64,000 nucleotides of DNA, taken from the NCBI GenBank assembly GCA_965276665.1, contig OZ255620.1:2666001-2730000 (forward strand), written 5' to 3'. This DNA comes from CAWGJC01 sp965276665 (lineage in GTDB: Bacteria > Pseudomonadota > Alphaproteobacteria > Acetobacterales > Acetobacteraceae). The first letter of the stretch is position 1. Every line of letters begins with the position of its first letter. Shown here piece after piece: positions 32,000 to 40,273 of the stretch. A program made the translations under genes and the position numbers. The notes below the pieces were generated by a model, which did not search any database, was not told where the DNA came from, and was given only the letters and a program-made list of their open reading frames with translations.

Positions 32000-32184
32000 A
32001 AGGCCAGGGGCGCTGCCCCTGAACCCCGCCAAGGGCGGTCGCCCTTGGGACCCGGGTGGCGCTTCGCGCGAAGCGCATTCAAACATCAGACCACTCCGGC
32101 GCCAACATACCCGACATCAAGCACCGTACCGGGTTCTAAGGGTGACCACCCTTAGCGGGGTCCAGGGGCAGCGCCCCTGGCCTT
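32000..32184. repeat. R2 nested palindromic repeat, copy b
   Basis: A 185-bp element with outer ends AAGGCCAGGGGC and GCCCCTGGCCTT and a centre GCGCTTCGCGCGAAGCGC, a perfect palindrome. As read base by base it is identical to the copy at 53252-53436. It fills the whole gap between the isomerase gene and mbfA. Confidence 0.95.
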
Positions 32185-33141
32185 CTAACTTAGCCCGATC
32201 GCAATCCCAGCCGCGAACACGAGCGCGCCGCCGAGCATGACTTGCAGGGTCGCGGAGACGATGGGTGTTTCCATGTAGCGCCAGCGGATCCAGGCGATGA
32301 CCGCGAGCTCGATGACGACGACGATGACGGCCACTGCCATGGCGGTCCAGAATTGCGGGATCAGGAAGGGCAGGGTGTGGCCGATCCCGCCGAGTGTCGT
32401 CATCAGCCCGCAGATCAGCCCGCGCAGCAGGGGTGCGCCGCGGCCGGAGAGCTTGCCGTCGTCGGAGAGCGCTTCGGCGAATCCCATGGAGATGCCGGCG
32501 CCGATCGAGGCGGCGAGGCCGACGACGAAGGCGGTCCAGGAGAGGTGGGTGGCGAAGGCGGCGGCGAAGACCGGCGCGAGGGTGGAGACCGAGCCGTCCA
32601 TCAGCCCGGCGAGGCCGGGCTGGACGATCTGCAGCACGAAGCGGCGGCGGGCGCTGTCGTCTTCGGCGCTGCGTTTGGCGTCCGTCAGGTGCTCGTGGCT
32701 GAGCGCGGTTGCGGTTTGCACGTGCGCGATTTCGGCCTCGGCCAGGTCGCCCAGCAGCTTGCGGATGGCGGCGTCGGTGCTGCGGCTTGCCGCGGCGCGG
32801 TAGAAGCGGCTGACCTCCGCCTCCATCTGCTCGGCGTGATTGCGCACCGTCTCGATGCCGAGCGGGCGGATCTGCCAGATCGGCTTGCGCTGCACGAAGC
32901 CGCGCACGTCGTGGCGGCGGATCAGCGGAATGTGCTGGCCGAATTTCTCGACATAGAGATCGAGCAGCTGGCGGCGGTGGTCGCCTTCCTCCGCCGCCAT
33001 GGCGGTGAAGACCTGCGCGCTGTCCGGATAGGTTTCGCGCAAGCCCTCCGCGAAATCCGCGTAGATGCGGCCGTCCTCCTCCTCGTTGCTGATGGCGAGA
33101 GCGAGGATTTCCCGTTCGCTGAGCGTTTCGAAGCTGCGCAT
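32185..33141 (-). CDS. mbfA: Ferritin-like/VIT1 fusion iron exporter MbfA
   Basis: 318 residues. The N-terminal ferritin-like di-iron domain has ISNEEEDGRIYADF, MAAEEGDHRRQLL, HAEQMEAEVSRFY and EAEIAHVQTA (Glu and His ligands). The C-terminal half is a VIT1-type membrane domain (GLMDGSVSTLAPVFAAAF, then several helices). This fusion is MbfA, an inner-membrane iron exporter of alphaproteobacteria that protects against iron and peroxide stress, usually under control of Irr. I see no clear Irr box; an imperfect palindrome GTTGCAAAATGATGCGAAC at 33183-33201 is the only candidate. A 57-codon gene lies just upstream on the same strand. Confidence 0.9.
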   Translation of the reverse strand: MRSFETLSEREILALAISNEEEDGRIYADFAEGLRETYPDSAQVFTAMAAEEGDHRRQLLDLYVEKFGQHIPLIRRHDVRGFVQRKPIWQIRPLGIETVRNHAEQMEAEVSRFYRAAASRSTDAAIRKLLGDLAEAEIAHVQTATALSHEHLTDAKRSAEDDSARRRFVLQIVQPGLAGLMDGSVSTLAPVFAAAFATHLSWTAFVVGLAASIGAGISMGFAEALSDDGKLSGRGAPLLRGLICGLMTTLGGIGHTLPFLIPQFWTAMAVAVIVVVIELAVIAWIRWRYMETPIVSATLQVMLGGALVFAAGIAIGLS

Positions 33142-33218
33142 GGGCGCGGAGTCTGGCGACCTCGCGCGTAACGATCAAGTCGGTTGCAAAATGATGCGAA
33201 CGCCTCGCAATCTCGCAT

Positions 33219-33392
33219 CTATTCGTCGCGCAATTTGCTGAAACCCCACAGGCCGCCGAGCATGATGACGACGCCGACCGCGAGCCCGATCAGGAAGCCG
33301 AACAGGCCGCCGCGATCACCGCCGAGCGCGGCGCCGATGGCGGCGCCGATGAGCATCAGCACGAAGGGAATGGCGCAACCGGCGGCGATCAT
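33219..33392 (-). CDS. 57-residue glycine-rich membrane protein upstream of mbfA
   Basis: Translation from ATG at 33392 gives MIAAGCAIPFVLMLIGAAIG, then ALGGDRGGLFGFLIGLAVGV, and ends GFSKLRDE before TAG. Two hydrophobic segments with GxxxG-type spacing are separated by a GGDRGG turn, a helical-hairpin layout. Codon use is normal for this genome. It ends 77 bases before the mbfA start, so the two may share a transcript. An R3 repeat abuts its 5' end and no strong ribosome binding site is seen. No family recognised. Confidence 0.55.
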   Translation of the reverse strand: MIAAGCAIPFVLMLIGAAIGAALGGDRGGLFGFLIGLAVGVVIMLGGLWGFSKLRDE

Positions 33393-33398
33393 CGGCTT

Positions 33399-33543
33399 AG
33401 AGTGCCTTTCAAAACCTGGTCTGGTCTGTCGTATGGCGTGCGTTTCCGAGCACCGGCGCCGAGCGGCCGTTATGGGCCGTGAGCCTCGGCGCGCAGGGAG
33501 CGTGCGCCAGATGGCCGCCAGAGCGGGTTTTCAAAGGCACTCT
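33399..33543. repeat. R3 palindromic intergenic repeat, copy b
   Basis: Ends AGAGTGCCTTTC and its near complement CAAAGGCACTCT. The middle contains GCCGAGCGGCCGTTATGGGC and a GCCAGATGGCCGCCAGAGCG block shared with the copies at 3221 and 56195. It lies between the small membrane protein gene and purH. Confidence 0.85.
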
Positions 33544-33545
33544 TA

Positions 33546-33655
33546 GAGCATCATCCGTTCGAACGGAATCGTTCGAGCGGATAAAGATGCTCGCCAAAAC
33601 AGAGAGCTAGAGCCTGTGCAGTGAGCGAATGCGAACGGAACAAGCTCTAGTGCCT
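33546..33655. repeat. Two small back-to-back palindromes after purH
   Basis: The first is GAGCATCATCCG...AAAGATGCTC around an inner CGTTCGAACG core (33546-33592). The second is bounded by GCTAGAGC and GCTCTAG (about 33606-33655). They resemble the short GAGCATGATC-type palindromes scattered in alphaproteobacterial genomes. The second touches the purH stop codon region, so terminator function is possible. Confidence 0.55.
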
Positions 33656-35221
33656 GAAATGCCGCATGCCGGTCATCACCATGGCGACGCCGGCGGCGTC
33701 CGCGGCCGCGATCACCTCGTCGTCGCGCATCGAACCTCCTGGCTGGATCACCGCCGTCGCGCCGGCCGCGATCGCCGCTTCCAGCCCGTCCGCGAACGGA
33801 AAGAACGCGTCCGATGCGACGACGCTGCCTTGCGCGAGCGGCGTGTCGAGCCCGGCCGCCTTGGCCGCCTCGGCGCTTTTCCAGGCCGCCATGCGCGCGC
33901 TGTCCACGCGGCTCATCTGTCCCGCGCCGATGCCGACGGTGGCCGCATCCTTCACGTAGACGATCGCGTTGGATTTCACGTGCTTGCACACGCGGAACGC
34001 GAAGATCAGGTCGCGCAGCTCGGTCTCGCTCGGCGCGCGTTTCGTCACGGTTTTCAATTGCGGCGCGGCGACGCGGCCGGCATCGCGCGTCTGCACCAGC
34101 ATGCCGCCGGCGACGCTGCGCAGCGTGCGGCCGGGTGTGGCGGGATCCGGCATGCCGCCGGTCAGCAGCAGACGCAGGCGCTTCTTGCGCGCGAGCACGG
34201 CGAGTGCCTCGGGCTCGGCCTCGGGCGCGATGATCACCTCGGAGAAGATTGCCGCGATCTTCTCCGCGGTAACTGCGTCGAGCGCGCGGTTCACCGCGAT
34301 GATACCGCCGAAGGCGGAGACCGGATCGCAGCGCAGCGCGAGATCCCACGCATCGGTGAGCGTCGCCGCGGATGCGACGCCGCAGGGATTGGCGTGCTTG
34401 ATGATCGCGATGGTCGGCGCGTCGAACTCGGCGACGCATTCGCACGCGGCGTCGGTGTCGTTGAGGTTGTTGTAGGAGAGCTCCTTGCCCTGCAGCTGGC
34501 GCGCGGTCGCGATGCCGAACCGCGTGTCGTTCACGTAGAACGCCGCCGCCTGATGCGGATTCTCGCCGTAGCGCAGGGTTTGCCGCAGCGTGCCGGTGAG
34601 CGTCAGGCGCGGCGGGAACGCGACGTTCTGCTTTTCCGCGAACCACGCGGCGATCGTCGCGTCGTAGGCGGCGGTGCGCGCATAGGCCTCCGCCGCGAGG
34701 CGCTTGCGCGTCGCGCGCCTGGTGCCGCCGGTCTCGGCGAATTCCGCCAGCACCGCGTCATATTGCGCCGTGTCGGTCAGCACCGCGACGAAGTCGTGAT
34801 TCTTCGCCGCGGCGCGGATCAGCGCCGGGCCGCCGATATCGATGTTCTCGATGCACGCCGCCTCGCCGGCGCCCGACGCGACCGTCGCGTCGAACGGGTA
34901 GAGATTGCTCACCAGCAGGTCGATCGGCGCGATATCGTGCTCCGCCATCTGCGCGACATGCGCAGGGTCGTCGCGCCGCCCGAGCAGGCCGCCATGGATC
35001 TGCGGCACCAGCGTCTTCACCCGCCCGTCGAGGATTTCCGGAAAGCCGGAATGCTCGGACACCTCGCGCACCGCGAGGCCGGCCTCGCGCAGCGCGCGCG
35101 CCGAGCCGCCGGTGGAGATCAGCTCGACGCCGCGCCCGGCCAGCGCGCGCGCGAGCGGCACCAGCCCTTCCTTGTCGGACACCGAGAGCAGGGCGCGGCG
35201 GACGGCGACGATGTCGGTCAT
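33647..35221 (-). CDS. purH: Bifunctional AICAR formyltransferase/IMP cyclohydrolase
   Basis: 524 residues, the usual length. PurH performs the last two steps of IMP synthesis. The IMP cyclohydrolase domain starts ALLSVSDKEGLVPLARAL and has STGGSARALR; the formyltransferase domain carries the catalytic KHANPCGVA near residue 273 and ends with VIQPGGSMRDDEVI and MVMTGMRHFRH. One oddity: the normally conserved GRVKTLHP reads GRVKTLVP here. It faces a GT4 gene 15 bases upstream on the same strand. Confidence 0.93.
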   Translation of the reverse strand: MTDIVAVRRALLSVSDKEGLVPLARALAGRGVELISTGGSARALREAGLAVREVSEHSGFPEILDGRVKTLVPQIHGGLLGRRDDPAHVAQMAEHDIAPIDLLVSNLYPFDATVASGAGEAACIENIDIGGPALIRAAAKNHDFVAVLTDTAQYDAVLAEFAETGGTRRATRKRLAAEAYARTAAYDATIAAWFAEKQNVAFPPRLTLTGTLRQTLRYGENPHQAAAFYVNDTRFGIATARQLQGKELSYNNLNDTDAACECVAEFDAPTIAIIKHANPCGVASAATLTDAWDLALRCDPVSAFGGIIAVNRALDAVTAEKIAAIFSEVIIAPEAEPEALAVLARKKRLRLLLTGGMPDPATPGRTLRSVAGGMLVQTRDAGRVAAPQLKTVTKRAPSETELRDLIFAFRVCKHVKSNAIVYVKDAATVGIGAGQMSRVDSARMAAWKSAEAAKAAGLDTPLAQGSVVASDAFFPFADGLEAAIAAGATAVIQPGGSMRDDEVIAAADAAGVAMVMTGMRHFRH

Positions 35222-35236
35222 GCGCGCGGCATATCG

Positions 35237-36337
35237 CTACAGGCCGAGCAGGTCCAGCGTGCGCGCGACCACCTTCGCCTCGTCATAAAGATCGAGCGCC
35301 CGCGCCCGCCCGGCCTCGCCCATCCGCGCGCGCAGTCCCGCATCGGCGGCGAGCCGGCGCAACGCCTCCGCGAGCGGGGCCACCATGCGCGGCGGCGCCA
35401 GCAGCCCGGTCTCGCCCGGCACCACCTGCTCGCGCGGCCCGCGCACATCGGTCGCCACCACCGGCAGGCCGGTCAGCATCGCCTCGATCACCGACATCGG
35501 CAGGCCCTCGAAATGGCTCGGCAGGGCGAAGATGTCGGCGGCGGCCAGCAGGGCGGGAATGTCCTCCCGATAGCCGAGCCGGCGCAGCCGCGCGCCCAGG
35601 CCGGAGGCGGCGAAGACCGGCTCCAGATCCTCGCCGTGATCCGAGGCGAGACGCTCGCCCACCACCCAGAGCTCGGCGTGCGGCAAATCCCGCATCGCCG
35701 CCAGCAGCTCGGGATGGCCCTTGTGCCGCACCAGGCGCGACACGACGATGACGACGACACGCGATTCCGGCACGCAAAGCGCCGCCCGCACCCGCGCCCG
35801 CGCCGCCGCATCCGGCCGGAATTTCGCCGGGTCCCGCCCATTGCCGATCGGCACCGCCTTGGCCTGGAGCAGCCGGCGCGCATCCGCCGCCTCCTCGGTC
35901 GAGACGGTCATCAGCACGTCGGTCAGCCGCGCGCCGATCCACTCCATCGCCAGCGACGCGCCCCGCCGCCACGCCGGCCCCGGCTGGTTGAACAGAAACC
36001 CATGGCACGTGTAGGCCACAAGCGGCACGCCGGCGACACGCGCCGCCACCCGCGCCAGAAACCCGCTGATCGGCATGTGCCCATGCACGAGATCGGGCCG
36101 CTCCGCCCTGAGCAGCGCCACCAACGCCCGAAACGCCCGCCACTGCGCCCGCAGGGAGAGGCTGCGCGCCATCGGCACGCCCGCCACCCGAAATCCCTCC
36201 TCCCGCGGGCCCGCGAGCAAAGGCCCCTCCGCACACACCCCCACCACCTCATGCCCGCGCGCACGCGCGCCCCGCATCAACGGCAGCAGAAAATGCCGGA
36301 GCGAAAAATCCACGTTGATGACCTGGATGATTTTCAT
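35237..36337 (-). CDS. Glycosyltransferase family 4 protein
   Basis: A 366-residue GT-B fold glycosyltransferase. The N-terminal acceptor domain begins KIIQVINVDFSLRHFLLPLM. The C-terminal donor-binding domain has VSRLVRHKGHPELL and the E-x7-E motif within FEGLPMSVIEAMLTGLPVV. It probably transfers a sugar from a nucleotide donor to a polysaccharide or lipid-linked acceptor at the cytoplasmic face of the membrane. ATG at 36337 lies directly at the edge of an R2 repeat. It is followed by purH, an unusual partner, so co-transcription may be incidental. Confidence 0.85.
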   Translation of the reverse strand: MKIIQVINVDFSLRHFLLPLMRGARARGHEVVGVCAEGPLLAGPREEGFRVAGVPMARSLSLRAQWRAFRALVALLRAERPDLVHGHMPISGFLARVAARVAGVPLVAYTCHGFLFNQPGPAWRRGASLAMEWIGARLTDVLMTVSTEEAADARRLLQAKAVPIGNGRDPAKFRPDAAARARVRAALCVPESRVVVIVVSRLVRHKGHPELLAAMRDLPHAELWVVGERLASDHGEDLEPVFAASGLGARLRRLGYREDIPALLAAADIFALPSHFEGLPMSVIEAMLTGLPVVATDVRGPREQVVPGETGLLAPPRMVAPLAEALRRLAADAGLRARMGEAGRARALDLYDEAKVVARTLDLLGL

Positions 36338-36341
36338 GGTG

Positions 36342-36580
36342 GGAAGGGCGAGGGCTCCGCCCTCGCGCTCCCGCCAGGGGCGCTGCCCATGGACCCCGCT
36401 AAGGGCGGAGCCCTTAGAACCCGGTAGGGCTGTTTGGAGAGGGGTGGGCGAGGGAATGGTTGCAACCGGTACCTCGCCCACCCCTCTCCAAACAGCCGTA
36501 ATGGATTCCAAAGGCTCGGCCTTTGGCGGGGGTCCAGGGGGCAGAGCCCCCTGGCGGGGGCATGGGGGCAGAGCCCCCGT
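36342..36580. repeat. R2 repeat, copy c, with an R4 insert
   Basis: R2-type arms (CGCCAGGGGC...GGACCCCGCTAAGGGCG at left, GGCGGGGGTCCAGGGGGCAG at right), more diverged than the other copies and extended at the right by a second GGGGGCAGAGCCCCC hairpin. The usual R2 centre is replaced by the R4 palindrome at 36429-36495. Confidence 0.8.
36429..36495. repeat. R4 palindromic module inside R2 copy c
   Basis: CTGTTTGGAGAGGGGTGGGC at the left and its exact complement GCCCACCCCTCTCCAAACAG at the right. The loop contains TTGCAACCGGTACCT. The same module sits at the centre of the R2 copy at 63059-63246. Confidence 0.9.
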
Positions 36581-36581
36581 C

Positions 36582-38171
36582 CTACCCCACCTTGGTAATC
36601 GCCCATTTCACGATCTGCGGCCCGTCGGCGAGGGTGGTGAGGGTGATCTGCTCGCTGCGGCGGGGTTCGGCGCCCCCGAGATAGATGCTTTCCTCGAGGC
36701 CGAGGCGGGCGCCGTCGGCGCGAAGCCGCCAGCCGGTGCCGTTCGGCAGGCGGAGCAGCACGCCTTCGCCGTCCCGCTGCACGCTGGCGTTCACGTTGGG
36801 GTGGAGGTGGAAGTGCAGGGTGAAGGCATGCGGGGTTTCCGCCTCCACCAAGTCCTCGCCGCGGATGTCCTCGCCGCTTTCGGCGACGTAGAGGCGGCGG
36901 CGATGAAGGGCGCCGAACGGCTTGCGGTAGCCGTCATGGCTGGCGTCGAGCCAATGCGCGCCGTTCGCCTCCTGCCGCTGCGACTCCACCTTGTCCGGCC
37001 GCCGGCCGAGCCCGTTCTCGCGGAGTTCGGAGGAGGAGGTATCGCCGATCACCAGCGTGGAGTGGGCGGCGGTGGCGCGCAGCGCGTCCCGCCATTCCGC
37101 GCCCGAGGCCATGGCGGAGCCGCAATTGACGATGAGGCGGTCGCGCCCGACCGAGAGCTCGAAGGCGAGCGTGCCGGCATGGGCGAAGCGGTCGAGCCCG
37201 GCGACGGGCGGCGCGCCGCAATCGATCAGCAGCACGCTGCGCCCGGCCTGCAGGCGGAAGAACCCGCCTTCCGAGAGCCCGCCGGGCGCGCGGCCGGCAC
37301 GGCCGGCCTGGGCGAGCACGAGGTCGATCAGGCCGGCCTGGTCCTCCTTGCTGCCGTTGAACAGCGCGAGGCCGCCATCGCCGTGGCGGAGCGCGCGGAG
37401 CGCCTGCGCCATGCGCTCGATCGCGGTGGAGAGCGCGGTGGGCGGCTGCGCCTGCGCGGCCTGGAGCAGGGCGCGGATTTCCGTCAGATCCTGCAGCGCG
37501 GCGAGCTGGGCGGCCGGGCTGCGCTCGGCGTGGCAGCCATCGGGCAGCACCTGCCGGCCGATTTCCTGCGGCAGGAAGCGGACGGCGCGGGTGAGGAACG
37601 CCGCGTGCTCGGGCAGCGCGACCGCCGCCGCGATCAGCCCCTTGAGCGCGGTCAGCGCGCGGGCATCGAGCTCCTCCGGCGGCAGCATGGCGGCGAGCGC
37701 GCGGGCGTCGGACACGAGCCGCCCCATCAGCCGCTGGCGAAACCCGTCATCGGCGGAGGCGGCGAAGAAATCGTAATGCCCGAGCCAGGCGGCGATCCGC
37801 GCGCCGATCACGTCCGGCCGGCGCGCGACCGGGTCGGCCGGCGCGGCGGCGATCCAGTCCGCGACGAGGGCGCGGGCGCGCATCCGGGCGGCGTCGGTGC
37901 CGATCGCCCGCAGGTCGCGCAGCCAGGTGAAGCCGTGCGCCTGCGCGCGCAGCATGGCGGAGCCGGAGGGGTCGTTCCAGCCGCCGGGGCGGAGCGCGCG
38001 GACCGCGCCGTGGCATTCGAGCTCGCCCTTCAGCGCCCGCGCGCCGCGGCCGGGATCGCCGGGCCAGGGATCGCGCACCGGCAGGGAGGGCGCATCGGGG
38101 ATGCGCCCGAGGCTCGGCATCCGCGCCATGATGCGGCGGGCGTCCCGCAGCCAGCTTGTCGGGGTTTTCAC
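36582..38171 (-). CDS. Heparinase II/III-family protein
   Basis: 529 residues. The N-terminal alpha domain (WIAAAPADPVARRPDVIGAR) and the C-terminal beta-sheet heparinase II/III domain (FELSVGRDRLIVNCGSAMAS, then AHSTLVIGDTSSSEL and HDGYRKPFGALHRRRLYV) match alphaproteobacterial members of this polysaccharide-lyase-like family. Such proteins are presumed to act on uronic-acid-containing glycans. I see no signal peptide, so export or location is unclear. The GTG start overlaps the rpe stop as GTGA, and the rsmB-rpe-heparinase order is often seen in Rhodospirillales. Confidence 0.83.
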   Translation of the reverse strand: MKTPTSWLRDARRIMARMPSLGRIPDAPSLPVRDPWPGDPGRGARALKGELECHGAVRALRPGGWNDPSGSAMLRAQAHGFTWLRDLRAIGTDAARMRARALVADWIAAAPADPVARRPDVIGARIAAWLGHYDFFAASADDGFRQRLMGRLVSDARALAAMLPPEELDARALTALKGLIAAAVALPEHAAFLTRAVRFLPQEIGRQVLPDGCHAERSPAAQLAALQDLTEIRALLQAAQAQPPTALSTAIERMAQALRALRHGDGGLALFNGSKEDQAGLIDLVLAQAGRAGRAPGGLSEGGFFRLQAGRSVLLIDCGAPPVAGLDRFAHAGTLAFELSVGRDRLIVNCGSAMASGAEWRDALRATAAHSTLVIGDTSSSELRENGLGRRPDKVESQRQEANGAHWLDASHDGYRKPFGALHRRRLYVAESGEDIRGEDLVEAETPHAFTLHFHLHPNVNASVQRDGEGVLLRLPNGTGWRLRADGARLGLEESIYLGGAEPRRSEQITLTTLADGPQIVKWAITKVG

Positions 38172-38833
38172 CCGCGCAAGGCCTTGATGGCGGCGGCGTA
38201 GTCGGGATCGCCGAACACCGCGCTGCCGGCGACGAGCGTGTCCGCCCCGGCCGCGATGGCGCGCGGCGCGGTCTCGGGGTCGATCCCGCCATCAACCTGC
38301 AGCGCGATCTTCCGCCCGGTGCCGTCGATCAGCCGGCGCAGCGTCGCGATCTTGCCGAGCTGGCTGTCGAGGAAGCGCTGGCCGCCGAAGCCGGGATTGA
38401 CCGTCATCACCAGCACGCTGTCGACCAGATCGAGCACGGTGGCGGCCGCCTCGGGCGGGGTCGCCGGGTTGATCGCGACCCCCGGCCGCTTGCCGAGCGC
38501 CGCGATCGCTTGCAGGGACCGGTGCAGATGCGGGCCGGCCTCGGCATGCACGATCATGTGGTCGGCCCCGGATTCGGCAAAGGCGTCGAGATAGGGATCG
38601 ACCGGCGCGATCATCAGATGCACGTCGAAGGGCAGGCGCGTGTGCCGGCGCAACGCCGCGAGCACCAGCGGGCCGAAGCTCAGATTGGGCACGAAACGCC
38701 CGTCCATCACGTCGAGATGCAGCCAATCCGCCCCGGCGCTCTCGACGGCGCGGACTTCCTCGAGCAGCCGGGCGAAATCGGCGGCGAGCAGGCTGGGCGC
38801 GACCGTGATCCGCCGCGGCGACGATGCTGACAT
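38168..38833 (-). CDS. rpe: Ribulose-phosphate 3-epimerase
   Basis: A 221-residue TIM-barrel enzyme interconverting ribulose-5-phosphate and xylulose-5-phosphate. The metal site is visible in WLHLDVMDGRFVPN and VHAEAG; the phosphate-binding end is VMTVNPGFGGQRF, LQVDGGI and VAGSAVFG. The start at 38833 gives the standard MSASSPRRITVAPSLLAADF. An upstream in-frame ATG at 38875 would add 14 residues outside the family. It is coupled to the heparinase-family gene. Confidence 0.93.
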   Translation of the reverse strand: MSASSPRRITVAPSLLAADFARLLEEVRAVESAGADWLHLDVMDGRFVPNLSFGPLVLAALRRHTRLPFDVHLMIAPVDPYLDAFAESGADHMIVHAEAGPHLHRSLQAIAALGKRPGVAINPATPPEAAATVLDLVDSVLVMTVNPGFGGQRFLDSQLGKIATLRRLIDGTGRKIALQVDGGIDPETAPRAIAAGADTLVAGSAVFGDPDYAAAIKALRG

Positions 38834-38887
38834 CGGTTTGTTTCTAGAGTGCCAGGTCGGGGCGGGGCAAGGCACCGCCCCGCTCGT

Positions 38888-40141
38888 TCATCCCGGCCGC
38901 ACCAGTCTGGCGGCGAAGAACCCGTCCATGCCGCCGCGCTCGGGCCACAGCCCGGGATGGGTGCGCAGATGTCCGGCCGGCGTGAGCGCAGCCGGCAGGT
39001 CTTCGAGCTCGGCCGCGATGAACGGCGATGGGCGCAGCCCCAGCCGGGACGCCGCGGCGGCGGCGCGCTGCTCCCCCTCCTCCGCCTGCAGCGAGCAGAC
39101 CGCATAAACCAAACGTCCGCCCGGACGCAGCATGGCCGCCGCCGCGTCGAGCAGCCGGTCCTGCTGCGCGGCGAGGCCCGGAATGTCGCGCGGGCGCTTC
39201 AGATGCGGCACGTCCGGGTGGCGGCGGATCGTGCCGGTGGCGCTGCACGGCGCATCGAGCAGAACCGCGTCGAGCGGCGCAGGCGGGGTCCATTCCGTGG
39301 CGTCGGCCGCGACCGTCTCCGCCGCAAGCCGCAGCCGGGCGAGATTCTCCCGCAGCCGGGCGAGCCGCCCCGCATCGCGCTCCACCGCGACGATCTCGGC
39401 GCCGGAGGCCGCGAGCTGCGCCGTCTTGCCGCCGGGGGCCGCGCAGAGATCGGCGACGCGCTCGCCCGGCCGGGCGGCGAGCAGGCGCGCCGGCAGCGCG
39501 GCGGCGGCGTCCTGCACCCAGAACGCTCCCACCTCGTAGCCGGGGAGCTCGACGACCCGGGTGCCCGGCGGAAAGCGGAGCGAGCCGGTCGGCAGCGCCT
39601 CGCCGCCCGGCGGCGCTTCCGCCCCTTGGAGGAGCGTGAGGTCGAGCGGCGCCTCCCGCTCATGCGCCTCGGCGATGGCGCGCGCGTCCGATCCCCAGGC
39701 GGACCAGAGCCAGGCCGGCGTGTCGAGCCGCGGACCGTCGAGCCCGGCGAGCGCCGCCTCCCCCATCTCCGAAACCCGCCGGAGCACCGCGTTCACCAGC
39801 CCGGCGAAGGGAGCCAGGCCACGCGACCGCGCCAGCGCGACCGCGGTGGCGACGCCGGCATGCGGCGGCGTGCCGAGCAGCAGGAGCTGGGCGGCGCCGA
39901 GCCGGAGGATGTGGCGCACCGGATCGGGCGGCGCGCGGCGCAGGAACGGCTCCAGCACCGCATCCAGCGAGCCGAGCCGGCGCAGCACGGAAGCCGCCAG
40001 CCGGTGCGCGGCGGCGCGGTCGCGCGGCGCCGTCTCCGGCAGCGCATCCAGCGCCTCGTCGAGCGGCTGGCGGCGGTCGAGCACGGCGGCGAGCAAGGCG
40101 AAGGCGGCGTCTCGGGTCGGGTCGGGCATCCGGCGCTTCAT
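38888..40141 (-). CDS. rsmB: 16S rRNA (cytosine-967-C5)-methyltransferase
   Basis: 417 residues. A NusB-like N-terminal domain (AAVLDRRQPLDEALDAL, HRLAASVLRRLGSLD) is followed by the SAM-dependent RNA m5C methyltransferase domain: DLCAAPGGKTAQLAA for SAM binding, DAPCSATGTIRRHPD with one catalytic Cys and VYAVCSL with the second. Together they mark RsmB/Fmu. ATG at 40141 or 40129 could start it. Three 25-bp tandem repeats lie just upstream. Confidence 0.9.
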   Translation of the reverse strand: MKRRMPDPTRDAAFALLAAVLDRRQPLDEALDALPETAPRDRAAAHRLAASVLRRLGSLDAVLEPFLRRAPPDPVRHILRLGAAQLLLLGTPPHAGVATAVALARSRGLAPFAGLVNAVLRRVSEMGEAALAGLDGPRLDTPAWLWSAWGSDARAIAEAHEREAPLDLTLLQGAEAPPGGEALPTGSLRFPPGTRVVELPGYEVGAFWVQDAAAALPARLLAARPGERVADLCAAPGGKTAQLAASGAEIVAVERDAGRLARLRENLARLRLAAETVAADATEWTPPAPLDAVLLDAPCSATGTIRRHPDVPHLKRPRDIPGLAAQQDRLLDAAAAMLRPGGRLVYAVCSLQAEEGEQRAAAAASRLGLRPSPFIAAELEDLPAALTPAGHLRTHPGLWPERGGMDGFFAARLVRPG

Positions 40142-40166
40142 GCGCCGCGGCCGGAAACAAGGCCAG

Positions 40167-40240
40167 CGGCGATGTTTTCGACGCCGCCCGCGGCGATGAC
40201 TTCGACGCCGCCCCATGGCGATGACTTCGACGCCGCCCCA
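40167..40240. repeat. Three tandem 24/25-bp repeats between rsmB and the GNAT gene
   Basis: Units CGGCGATGTTTTCGACGCCG+CCCG, CGGCGATGACTTCGACGCCG+CCCCA and TGGCGATGACTTCGACGCCG+CCCCA. Twenty-five is not a multiple of three, so the repeats are unlikely to be coding even though the plus frame stays open through them. Confidence 0.9.
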
Positions 40241-40273
40241 TGGCAGGATTTTGCCCCCACCGCGAGTTACGAC

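Noticed and set aside
33546..33592. GTTCGAAC sequence that looks like a tRNA T-loop
   Set aside because: It is the core of a palindrome; no acceptor or anticodon stem can be drawn around it.
33629..36427. 932-codon plus-strand open frame opposite purH and the GT4 gene
   Set aside because: It is antisense to two well-recognised genes and its translation is Arg/His/Gln-rich with no domain. Long antisense frames are expected at this GC content.
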